Assembly (NCBI GenBank): GCA_934247115.1
Contig: CAKQIY010000015.1
Coordinates: forward strand, 1-61,210
Source: an uncultured Coprococcus sp.
Lineage (GTDB): Bacteria > Bacillota > Clostridia > Lachnospirales > Lachnospiraceae
Length of the DNA stretch: 61,210 nucleotides
Direction: 5' to 3'
Both the position numbers and the translations under genes were made by a program. A model generated the notes under the pieces. It worked only from the letters and a program-made list of their open reading frames with translations. It was not told where the DNA came from and did not search any database. Position 1 is the first letter of the stretch, and each line of letters opens with the position of its first letter. Below are positions 8,552 through 16,482 of the stretch, one piece after another.

Positions 8552-9952
8552 ATGAAGAAAAAACTTGGGGTAAAGCCGGTTGCCATGACATTGATTCTGG
8601 CAATTATGGCCGGAATGGTATTTACTGGCTGTGACAGTAAGAAAAAAGTTGATTATGGACTGGATGAGAACTCTGATATGGAGGATTCGGGGGCTCTTCT
8701 TGTTTCTAAGCTGGATGTTCCTGAATCGTATAATGGAGATGTGAAGGGAATTGACAGTGCAACAGGTCTTACATCTGTAAAGATTGAAGCGGAGTCCATA
8801 TCTGTTCCGGATACTGACAAGATGTCTGTGGTGCACTGTGAAAAGAATGTAATTGACAGTGATTACAAAAAGCGCATATGTGAGACCTTCCTTGATGTAA
8901 ATGAAGGCATATACGTGTATGACTGGGAAAAACCTTATAAAGGTGATCTGGAGAATCAGATAGAGAAGCTTCAGGGATATGCTGAGCATGCGACTGATGA
9001 TGATACGAAGGCCATGTATGAAGAAATAATAAGCGAGTACCAGAGTGAGCTCAGAACTGCATCGGATGAGAGGAAAGGAGCAGGAGAGTACACAGATGAC
9101 TGTTTTGTAGGGTATAGAGACGGGCACATGTGGCAGATATCATTTGAGACAGATGAGAACTATAGACCAGGGTTTGAGATAAGTCTGTTTGATGAATATA
9201 TAACCTACAGACCTAAGGATGATGCGGTCTCAGCTAACTGCTACAGCTCAGAATATAATAATGGCAGGACACTTCCCGACAATTCGGCCAAGATAAGCAA
9301 GGAAGAGGCGATAAATGAAGGCCTTGATTTCCTTATCAGCTGTGGAATAAAAGATATCGTGCAGACAGACTGTAATGATAATATGTGGGAGTACTACGAT
9401 TCATCTGATGAGAATGTGGGAGTGGAGCTCGATGGATATGTTATAACTTACAAGAAAGGTGTAGATGGAGTTCCCGCATATACCCCTATGGTGTATAATC
9501 TGGATGCATTGAACACTGTTACGGCGGATGGTATGGGGGATATATCATATAATGCTGTGGATGAAGTGTATAATGTAACCGTGGATGACAGTGGAATATT
9601 GCATGTAAGTGCAACTGATGCCGTAAGGGCAACCGGGGAGAAAGAAGAAAATGTAGATCTTCTGTCCTGGAACGAGATCCTGGATGCTTTGCCTGCGGCT
9701 GTAAACTCATTTTATTCGGAGAATAAGACCAGCTACAGTGAAATAACCTTCAATGATGTGAGACTTACATATTACAAAGTAAAAGATGGCGATGGCTTCA
9801 AATATGTTCCAGTATGGGCATTTACAGAGTGCAGTCTGGAGCCGGACGGAAGCAATAGTGATCTGCTTCCACCGACACAACTTATCATGATAGATGCAGT
9901 TGATGGCAGTCTCATAGATCTGAAATCAGCGCTCTCCGAATCTTCTATATAG
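8552..9952 (+). CDS. Lipoprotein of unknown function, paralogue 1
   Basis: 466 residues from ATG 8552, chosen over the TTG at 8546 because of its spacing from the AGAAGGGG at 8537-8544. The lipoprotein signal has lipobox FTGC (Cys27), followed by a charged KKKVDYG segment. The rest is soluble and rich in Asp, Tyr and Ser, with no recognisable catalytic motif. It aligns by eye over its full length with the next gene: shared LDVPESY, PDTDKMSVV, TASDER, PTQLIM/PSQLIM and the block around NDVRLTYYK. It may belong to the DUF6034-type lipoproteins, which I cannot verify here. It follows ATPase 2 by 49 bases without a terminator, so it is probably cotranscribed with the exporter. Confidence 0.85.
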   Translation: MKKKLGVKPVAMTLILAIMAGMVFTGCDSKKKVDYGLDENSDMEDSGALLVSKLDVPESYNGDVKGIDSATGLTSVKIEAESISVPDTDKMSVVHCEKNVIDSDYKKRICETFLDVNEGIYVYDWEKPYKGDLENQIEKLQGYAEHATDDDTKAMYEEIISEYQSELRTASDERKGAGEYTDDCFVGYRDGHMWQISFETDENYRPGFEISLFDEYITYRPKDDAVSANCYSSEYNNGRTLPDNSAKISKEEAINEGLDFLISCGIKDIVQTDCNDNMWEYYDSSDENVGVELDGYVITYKKGVDGVPAYTPMVYNLDALNTVTADGMGDISYNAVDEVYNVTVDDSGILHVSATDAVRATGEKEENVDLLSWNEILDALPAAVNSFYSENKTSYSEITFNDVRLTYYKVKDGDGFKYVPVWAFTECSLEPDGSNSDLLPPTQLIMIDAVDGSLIDLKSALSESSI

Positions 9953-9995
9953 AACTTGTACAAATATGAACAAATGTTAACGAATTACATATCGG

Positions 9996-10024
9996 TTGTA
10001 ACACCAAAAAAAATATATTATAAT
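9996..10024 (+). promoter_or_regulatory. Sigma-A promoter for lipoprotein paralogue 2
   Basis: TTGTAA (9996-10001) and TATAAT (10019-10024) with a 17-base spacer. It implies the second lipoprotein can be transcribed apart from the upstream cluster, with a leader of about 65 bases. Confidence 0.75.
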
Positions 10025-10098
10025 TCTATCAAATGCGCCAGAGGTGAAGGAACAGAGGAAAATGTTCCGATATGACGGGCAGGAAAGGTTGGTAATTT

Positions 10099-11643
10099 AT
10101 GAGAAAAAAAGGTTATGGTAAGGCACTTACTCTTCTTCTTGTAACATCGCTTGTAGCAGGAACAGTGCTCACAGGATGCGGCAAGAAAAAAGTGGATTAC
10201 AGTATGGGAGACGATGAGAATGGTTCCGGCGGTGGCGGTGGAAAGCTCGTGTCAAGACTGGATGTACCTGAGTCATATGAGGGTGAACTTGAGGGAATAG
10301 AAGCTGATACGGGGCTTTCCAGCGTGGCAATACATGCCAAGAGCATTGCAGTTCCAGATACTGATAAGATGTCGGTTGTATACTATCAGAATAATACTGT
10401 TGATAATGATTATAAGAAACGTGTGTGTGAGAACTTTTTTGATGTGAGTGCCGGTGTATATGCATACTACTGGGATAAAATGTACAAGGGAGATATTGAG
10501 CGACAGATAGCAAGTTATGAAGAGATGGCAAAGCAGATGACTTCAGATAGTGATAAGTCGTATTTTGACGATATGATAGCATCTCTTAAGGAGCAGCTCA
10601 AGACAGCCTCTGATGAGAGAGAGGGCGCCGGTGATTACAGTGCTGATGCGTTCGTTGGCTCAAAGGGTGAGAATGAATTCATGATCAGCTTCATGTCGGG
10701 TGATGGTGGAACTGGAGGTGGATTTAGTATAAATTATTATCCTTCAGACCAGATGATCAACTATAAGCCAATGGATGGTGCGACCAATGTGTACTGCTAT
10801 AGCAGTGATTACTATTATGGTGAGGCTACAGCGAATACATCGTCAATGACCAGTGATGAGGCGGTACAGAAGGGACTTGAGTTCCTTGCAGGATGCGGTA
10901 TATCAGATATTATAGAGACCAAAAGTACGGATCTTATATGGGAATACAGTGATGCATCGTACAATACCATATCATCACAGAGCGATGGATATTCGGTAAA
11001 CTTCGCACGTTCCATTGATGGTGTGGCACCATATACAGTATATGTATATAATATTGATACACTGAACAGTGATGATGTATGGTATGACACTAAGGATGAG
11101 ACATTTGAGCTTGATATGGATGACAATGGAATTGTGTCAGGTTATTGCTATGATTACTTTAAGGCAACCGGCGATAAGAAGGAGAATGTGGATATTCTTT
11201 CATGGGCTGATGCACTTAAGGCTCTTCCAAAGGCTGTAAATACATACTACACAGAGAATAAGACACAGTATAGCTCAATTGACTTCAATGATGTACGTCT
11301 TACATATTACAAGATACCTGAGGGAGACAAGTACACATATACACCTGTATGGGTATTTGCACAGTGCGATTCCACCAATGAGGATGGAACTATGGACACA
11401 ACATCCCCTTCACAGCTTATCATGCTGAATGCAACTACAGGTGAGCTTATCAACCTGAAGGATATTCTTACAACAGAGGATTATTCAGTATCAGATGTAA
11501 CATCGGATCAGATGATCATCGACGGAGATGAGGATGAGTCTGATATGTCAGATGTTGATATGACAGATGAAGATGTCGATGATTCACAGTCAGATAATGA
11601 CATTGATACAACGGATCAGACAGATGACAGTGTAGAGGAGTAA
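10099..11643 (+). CDS. Lipoprotein of unknown function, paralogue 2
   Basis: 514 residues, with lipobox LTGC (Cys27) followed by the same KKKVDYS stretch as paralogue 1. The shared core includes LDVPESY, PDTDKMSVVYY, SDEREGAG, KENVDILSWADALKALPKAVN and NDVRLTYYK. Differences are a Gly-rich stretch after the signal (residues 41-47) and a C-terminal tail of about 55 residues made almost entirely of Asp, Glu, Ser and Thr. No enzyme motif is visible. Its neighbours suggest a role with the exporter, for example as a surface-held partner or substrate-linked factor, but that is inference. It has its own promoter and is followed by a strong terminator, closing the cluster. Confidence 0.86.
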   Translation: MRKKGYGKALTLLLVTSLVAGTVLTGCGKKKVDYSMGDDENGSGGGGGKLVSRLDVPESYEGELEGIEADTGLSSVAIHAKSIAVPDTDKMSVVYYQNNTVDNDYKKRVCENFFDVSAGVYAYYWDKMYKGDIERQIASYEEMAKQMTSDSDKSYFDDMIASLKEQLKTASDEREGAGDYSADAFVGSKGENEFMISFMSGDGGTGGGFSINYYPSDQMINYKPMDGATNVYCYSSDYYYGEATANTSSMTSDEAVQKGLEFLAGCGISDIIETKSTDLIWEYSDASYNTISSQSDGYSVNFARSIDGVAPYTVYVYNIDTLNSDDVWYDTKDETFELDMDDNGIVSGYCYDYFKATGDKKENVDILSWADALKALPKAVNTYYTENKTQYSSIDFNDVRLTYYKIPEGDKYTYTPVWVFAQCDSTNEDGTMDTTSPSQLIMLNATTGELINLKDILTTEDYSVSDVTSDQMIIDGDEDESDMSDVDMTDEDVDDSQSDNDIDTTDQTDDSVEE

Positions 11644-11686
11644 ATATATTCCGATTTATGGGTATCAGATTGATATAATACAACAG

Positions 11687-11743
11687 GCCTGCAGGCTGGA
11701 TATGAACATCGGTTCATTATCTGGGTTGCAGGCTTTTTGTTTG
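11687..11743 (+). terminator. Terminator closing the export cluster
   Basis: GCCTGCA (11687-11693) pairs with TGCAGGC (11727-11733), with an inner stem GATATGAAC/GTTCATTATC, followed by TTTTTGTTTG. It lies about 45 bases after the lipoprotein stop. Confidence 0.85.
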
Positions 11744-11796
11744 TCAGAACGGAAAAATACCGTAACGATGATAATTTTCATTTGTGGATACATGAC

Positions 11797-11825
11797 TTGA
11801 CAAATACCCCTAGGGGGTATATATT
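11797..11825 (+). promoter_or_regulatory. csoR-copA promoter with CsoR-type operator in the spacer
   Basis: TTGACA (11797-11802) and TATATT (11820-11825) have a 17-base spacer. The spacer is filled by the inverted repeat ATACCCC-TAG-GGGGTAT (11804-11820). Established knowledge: CsoR family operators are G/C-tract palindromes of this form, including the B. subtilis copZA operator. Copper-free CsoR bound here would block RNA polymerase, and Cu(I) would release it. Confidence 0.88.
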
Positions 11826-11873
11826 AGACGCGGAAAAAGATAGATGATTAAAATGATTTTGGAGGAACATACT

Positions 11874-12248
11874 ATGAGTGAATATACACAGAATGAAAAA
11901 GAAAGACACAGCTGTTGCTGCCATGGTAAGAGTGATATGGGAGACGTCTGTGATACAGCAGGAATAGACGGAAGGACGAAGATACGGACAGATGAGGAGT
12001 TTAAAAAGCTCCTGAACAGGCTGAGCAGGATAGAGGGGCAGCTCAGAGGCGTGCGTGGAATGTTGGAGAACGATGCGTATTGTACGGATATTGTGCTTCA
12101 GGTGTCTGCCATCAATGCTGCGCTTAACAGTTTCAACAAACAGCTCCTTGCAGAGCACATAAGAACATGCGTGGCCGACGACATAAGGAATGGTAAGGAT
12201 GAGACGATTGAGGATCTGGTCAATACAGTGACAAGGCTTATGAAGTAA
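11874..12248 (+). CDS. csoR: Copper-sensing repressor CsoR
   Basis: 124-residue CsoR/RcnR-family repressor. ATG 11874 is chosen over the in-frame ATG at 11844 because GGAGG (11861-11865) sits eight bases upstream. The family core is clear: RLSRIEGQLRGVRGML, then the Cu(I) ligand set Cys70-His95-Cys99 with the 25- and 4-residue spacings of CsoR. The operator in its own promoter and copA directly downstream support autoregulated copper response. Unusual is an N-terminal Cys/His-rich extension (HSCCCHG at residues 12-18 and Cys26), which could bind extra metal. Confidence 0.93.
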   Translation: MSEYTQNEKERHSCCCHGKSDMGDVCDTAGIDGRTKIRTDEEFKKLLNRLSRIEGQLRGVRGMLENDAYCTDIVLQVSAINAALNSFNKQLLAEHIRTCVADDIRNGKDETIEDLVNTVTRLMK

Positions 12249-12305
12249 AAAGCAATATCATACATCCAGGTAAAGATATGAATATGCGTAAAGGAAGGTT
12301 AAAAA

Positions 12306-14924
12306 ATGGATAAATACAATGTTACAGGAATGACATGCAGTGCCTGCAGCGCCAGAGTCGAGAAGGCTGTTTCCAAGGTGGATGGAGTCATGGTATGTCA
12401 GGTGAATCTTCTCACCAATTCTATGATGGTTGATGGCACAGCTGACAGCAGTGCCATAATAGCAGCAGTGGAGAATGCCGGATATGGGGCGAGCCCTGCA
12501 GCTGCGGCAGGAAAGGGAGACAAGGCAGTGACCTCAGCAGGGGGCAATGCAGGGAGCACCGAAGCTGACAAAGAGTTTGCAAGGATGATGAGAAGACTGG
12601 TGGCATCAGTCGTCATACTTATACCTCTTATGTATATATCTATGGGGCATATGATGTGGAACTGGCCGCTGCCATCATTTTTCGATGGCAACCATGTGGC
12701 AATGGGACTTGCACAGCTGCTTCTGACCATACTTGTCATGGTGATCAACCAGAGGTTCTTCATAAGCGGTTTCAAGAGTGCCATACATGGTTCCCCGAAT
12801 ATGGACACACTGGTGGCCATGGGTTCCGGTGCTTCATTTATATATAGTGTGTATGTACTTTTTGCAATGACTGCGGCACAGACAGCTGGTAATGACGCAC
12901 GAGTGATGGAACTGATGCATGATTTCTATTTTGAATCAGCGGCCATGATACTGGCACTTATAACTGTAGGAAAAACATTGGAAGCATATTCCAAGGGAAG
13001 AACCACGGATGCACTCAAGGGTCTTATGGATCTGGCACCCAAATCAGCAGTGATTGAGAGAGCGGGTGCAGAGGTAACTGTGGATATAGATGAAGTTGTT
13101 GTTGGGGATATATTTGTTGTAAAACCGGGAGAGAGTATTCCTGTTGATGGAGTGGTGCTTGATGGAGAATCAGCAGTTGATGAATCGGCTCTGTCCGGGG
13201 AGAGCATCCCGGTTGACAAGGAGGCTGGAAGCAGAGTGTCGGCAGCTACCATAAATCAGTCTGGACATCTGAGATGCCGGGCAACCCAGGTGGGAGCTGA
13301 TACAGCGTTGTCCAGGATCATAGATATGGTGAGTGATGCTGCAGCAACCAAGGCCCCTATTGCCAAATTGGCCGATAAAGTGTCCGGTGTGTTTGTTCCG
13401 GTAGTCATCCTCATTGCATTTGTGACAATGATAGTGTGGCTGGTTGTGGGCAAGGATGCAGGATATATTCTCGCAAGGGGAATATCAGTACTTGTCATCA
13501 GCTGTCCATGTGCGCTTGGACTTGCGACTCCTGTTGCAATCATGGTGGGCAATGGAATAGGTGCAAAGCATGGAATATTGTTCAAGACAGCTACATCCCT
13601 GGAGGAGACAGGCAAAAGCGGTATAGTGGTGCTGGACAAGACAGGAACGATAACAAGGGGAGAGCCGGTGGTCACGGATATCCTGGCAGCAGATGGAGTC
13701 AGCGAGGGAGAGCTTGTGCAGAAAGCCGCAGCACTGGAGAAGATGTCAGAACATCCGCTGGCAAAAGCAGTTGTTGGTTATTGGGATGAAAAGCGTGTGA
13801 CAGAAGACGGACAGACAGAGAAGTTGCAGAAGATAGCTGATTTCAGGATTGTGGCGGGCAATGGCCTGATGGGAAGCGTGGAAGGAAGAGACCTGGTCGG
13901 CGGTAATATGGATTTTTTAAAAGCTTATACTTCTATACCAAAGGATATGTCAGACAGGGCAGAAAAAATAGCACAGCAGGGAAAGACACCTATGTTCTTT
14001 GCAGAAAGTGTGGATGGAACATACAGAATGCTGGGAATAATAGCCGTGGCGGATACCGTTAAGGATGACAGTGCCGGTGCTGTAAAGCAGCTTCAGAATA
14101 TGGGCTTATCCGTGGTTATGCTGACGGGAGATAACGAAAGAACGGCAAAGGCTATAGGAGAGCAGGTTGGTGTGGACCGCGTAATTGCAGATGTAAAGCC
14201 GGATGGCAAGGAGAAGGTTGTCAGGGAGCTCATGGAGCAGGCAAATGTGATCATGGTCGGTGATGGTATCAATGATGCTCCTGCGCTTACCAGAGCCAAT
14301 ATAGGAATAGCAATAGGCGCTGGAACAGATATAGCCATAGATGCTGCAGATATAGTGCTCATGAAGAGTGAGCTGTCCGATGTGCCGGCAGCTATCAGAC
14401 TGAGTATGTCGACCATGAGGAATATAAAGGAGAATCTCTTCTGGGCATTTATATATAATATAATAGGTATCCCACTTGCGGCCGGAGTTTGGATCCCGAT
14501 ATTTGGCTGGACTCTCAATCCTATGTTCGGAGCCCTTGCCATGAGCCTCTCAAGTTTTTGTGTGGTTACAAATGCTCTGAGGTTGAATTTGACAGATATT
14601 TATGATAAAAATAAGAGATACAGAATCAAGGATGTATATAGAGCTTCGCTTTCGGATGAGAAGGCTGCAGGCTCTGACACATATAAAACAGAAAGTGAAC
14701 AGGAGGATAATGATATGATAAAGACAATGAAGATCGAAGGTATGATGTGTGGACATTGTGAAGCAAGGGTCAAGAAGAGCCTTGAGACTCTTGATCAGGT
14801 ACAGGAGGCAGTGGTAAGCCATGAGGCAGGAACAGCCATAGTAACTCTCAAGGAGAGTGTAGATGACAGTGTGCTCAGGAAGGCTGTAGAGGATCAGGAT
14901 TATAAGGTGACATCAATTCAGTAA
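12306..14924 (+). CDS. copA: Cu(I)-exporting P1B-type ATPase with C-terminal CopZ-like domain
   Basis: 872-residue copper efflux ATPase of the cytoplasmic membrane. It opens with a heavy-metal-associated domain (MTCSAC, Cys11/Cys14). An Ala/Gly-rich linker and paired membrane segments follow, then the actuator loop with SGESIPV, the membrane Cys-Pro-Cys at 400-402, the phosphorylation site DKTGT (Asp444), the nucleotide-binding His483-Pro and the hinge GDGINDAP (652-659). After the last membrane segments comes a charged linker and a second heavy-metal-associated domain (MMCGHC, Cys815/Cys818). A C-terminal metal domain is less usual than N-terminal ones. It lies 57 bases after csoR under the copper-controlled promoter and ends 13 bases before the cardiolipin synthase gene. 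Confidence 0.95.
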   Translation: MDKYNVTGMTCSACSARVEKAVSKVDGVMVCQVNLLTNSMMVDGTADSSAIIAAVENAGYGASPAAAAGKGDKAVTSAGGNAGSTEADKEFARMMRRLVASVVILIPLMYISMGHMMWNWPLPSFFDGNHVAMGLAQLLLTILVMVINQRFFISGFKSAIHGSPNMDTLVAMGSGASFIYSVYVLFAMTAAQTAGNDARVMELMHDFYFESAAMILALITVGKTLEAYSKGRTTDALKGLMDLAPKSAVIERAGAEVTVDIDEVVVGDIFVVKPGESIPVDGVVLDGESAVDESALSGESIPVDKEAGSRVSAATINQSGHLRCRATQVGADTALSRIIDMVSDAAATKAPIAKLADKVSGVFVPVVILIAFVTMIVWLVVGKDAGYILARGISVLVISCPCALGLATPVAIMVGNGIGAKHGILFKTATSLEETGKSGIVVLDKTGTITRGEPVVTDILAADGVSEGELVQKAAALEKMSEHPLAKAVVGYWDEKRVTEDGQTEKLQKIADFRIVAGNGLMGSVEGRDLVGGNMDFLKAYTSIPKDMSDRAEKIAQQGKTPMFFAESVDGTYRMLGIIAVADTVKDDSAGAVKQLQNMGLSVVMLTGDNERTAKAIGEQVGVDRVIADVKPDGKEKVVRELMEQANVIMVGDGINDAPALTRANIGIAIGAGTDIAIDAADIVLMKSELSDVPAAIRLSMSTMRNIKENLFWAFIYNIIGIPLAAGVWIPIFGWTLNPMFGALAMSLSSFCVVTNALRLNLTDIYDKNKRYRIKDVYRASLSDEKAAGSDTYKTESEQEDNDMIKTMKIEGMMCGHCEARVKKSLETLDQVQEAVVSHEAGTAIVTLKESVDDSVLRKAVEDQDYKVTSIQ
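14715..14924 (+). CDS. Possible internally initiated CopZ-like copper chaperone within copA
   Basis: Inside copA, AGGAGG at 14701-14706 lies eight bases before an in-frame ATG at 14715. Translation from there would give a free 69-residue heavy-metal-associated domain (MIKTMKIEGMMCGHCEARVK, metal Cys12 and Cys15), the size and fold of CopZ. No separate copZ is present in this operon. The arrangement looks like a copA-copZ gene fusion that kept the old copZ ribosome binding site. Established knowledge: E. coli makes a free CopZ-like domain from copA by frameshifting, so dual products from one copA gene have precedent. Actual initiation here is inference. Confidence 0.5.
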   Translation: MIKTMKIEGMMCGHCEARVKKSLETLDQVQEAVVSHEAGTAIVTLKESVDDSVLRKAVEDQDYKVTSIQ

Positions 14925-14937
14925 AGGCAGGACAGAT

Positions 14938-16467
14938 ATGAAGAAGATACTGAACAGATTGCTCAGCAGGATGGTCATAACATGCTTTCTTGTGGTCGTT
15001 CAGCTGGCGATCATGATACTGGGGGTTGTTTTCCTTCAGGACAGATATATCTATATATCGGGTGCGCTCAAGCTGCTCAGCGTAATAGTTGTCATGTATC
15101 TCATAACAAAGGATACGAACCCTATGGTGAAGATGGCATGGATGGTGCCGATACTCATATTCCCGGTGCTGGGAGGTCTCATGTATGTGCTCTATGGACA
15201 TGTGCTGATACCTAAAAAACTCAGAAAGAATTTTCTGCGGGTTCTCCAGCAGGAGGTATATGAGAACGTCAAGGGTGACAACTGGGTCCCAGCGGAGAAT
15301 TTAAAGTCGGAGCCTACATACAGGATATGTAATTATATGGAGAATGTGGCTGAGGCGCTTCTGTATAAGCACACCAGTGTAAAGTATTATGCCATAGGCG
15401 ATGATGTGATGGATGATCTCATCAGAGACCTGGAGAGTGCGGAGAAGTATATATTCATGGAATACTTCATCGTGGACAAGGGTTATATGTGGGATACCAT
15501 ACTTGAGATATTGAAGCGCAAGGCTGCGGAGGGACTTGATGTCAGGTTCATTTATGATGACATCGGTTCTGTGTTCAACGTTCCAAAGTATTACTGGAAG
15601 GAGCTTGAGTCCTATGGCATCAAATGTATGGCGTTCAATCAGGTGGTTCCATTCCTTGCAACTATATTCAACAACAGGGATCACAGGAAGATCACTGTCA
15701 TCGACGGCAAGATAGCCCACACCGGCGGTTACAACATGGCTGATGAATATATCAACAAGATAGAGAAGTACGGCAGGTGGAAGGACAGTGGAGTGAGACT
15801 TGAGGGTGAGGGTGCCTGGAGTTTTACCGTGATGTTCCTTCAGATGTGGAACAGCTTCAGATATTCAGAGGGAAGCTACAACAACTACAGACCGGAGATT
15901 GATTACAGTGATGTAAGTGACGGATATGTTCAGCCGTACAAGTCCAGTCCTCTGAGTGGAGAGAATGTTGGCGAAAATCTGTATATACAGATGATAAATG
16001 ATGCGCAGGAGTACATTTATATATTTACTCCGTATCTTATTGTGTGCAATGAGCTCATGCTGGCCCTGAAGCTGGCGGCAAAGAGGGGCGTTGATGTCCG
16101 TATCGTAACCCCGGCTATTCCGGACAAGAAGTATATATACAAGATGACGCAGTTCAGTTATAAAGAGCTGCTTCTGGCGGGAGTTAGGATATATCAGTAC
16201 ACGCCTGGATTTATACATTCCAAGACACTGCTCATGGATGGTAAGCTCGCATCTGTGGGATCTATCAATCTGGACAACAGGAGTTTCTACCACCACTTTG
16301 AGTGCGGTACTCTTCTATATGACTGCAAGGCGATAGAGGATGTGAAGAAGGATATGATGGATACATTTGCCGAGTCGGAGGAGATAGATATTCCGTGGTG
16401 CAGAAATAACATAAGCAGGGTGAATATACTTGGTGCGATACTCAGATTATTGTCACCGCTTTTATAA
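14938..16467 (+). CDS. cls: Cardiolipin synthase (phospholipase D family)
   Basis: 509-residue membrane enzyme that joins phosphatidylglycerol to make cardiolipin. Two N-terminal membrane segments lie at about residues 10-60, including a segment near 60-90 with PMVKMAWMVPILIFPVLGGL. Two HKD catalytic motifs follow: HRKITVIDG with His249 and HSKTLLMDG with His427. The length and layout match the bacterial Cls family. ATG 14938 follows a weak AGGACAG site. It probably shares the transcript with copA (13-base gap), though the functional link to copper is not obvious. Confidence 0.94.
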   Translation: MKKILNRLLSRMVITCFLVVVQLAIMILGVVFLQDRYIYISGALKLLSVIVVMYLITKDTNPMVKMAWMVPILIFPVLGGLMYVLYGHVLIPKKLRKNFLRVLQQEVYENVKGDNWVPAENLKSEPTYRICNYMENVAEALLYKHTSVKYYAIGDDVMDDLIRDLESAEKYIFMEYFIVDKGYMWDTILEILKRKAAEGLDVRFIYDDIGSVFNVPKYYWKELESYGIKCMAFNQVVPFLATIFNNRDHRKITVIDGKIAHTGGYNMADEYINKIEKYGRWKDSGVRLEGEGAWSFTVMFLQMWNSFRYSEGSYNNYRPEIDYSDVSDGYVQPYKSSPLSGENVGENLYIQMINDAQEYIYIFTPYLIVCNELMLALKLAAKRGVDVRIVTPAIPDKKYIYKMTQFSYKELLLAGVRIYQYTPGFIHSKTLLMDGKLASVGSINLDNRSFYHHFECGTLLYDCKAIEDVKKDMMDTFAESEEIDIPWCRNNISRVNILGAILRLLSPLL

Positions 16468-16482
16468 AAGGAGTACAGCCGT

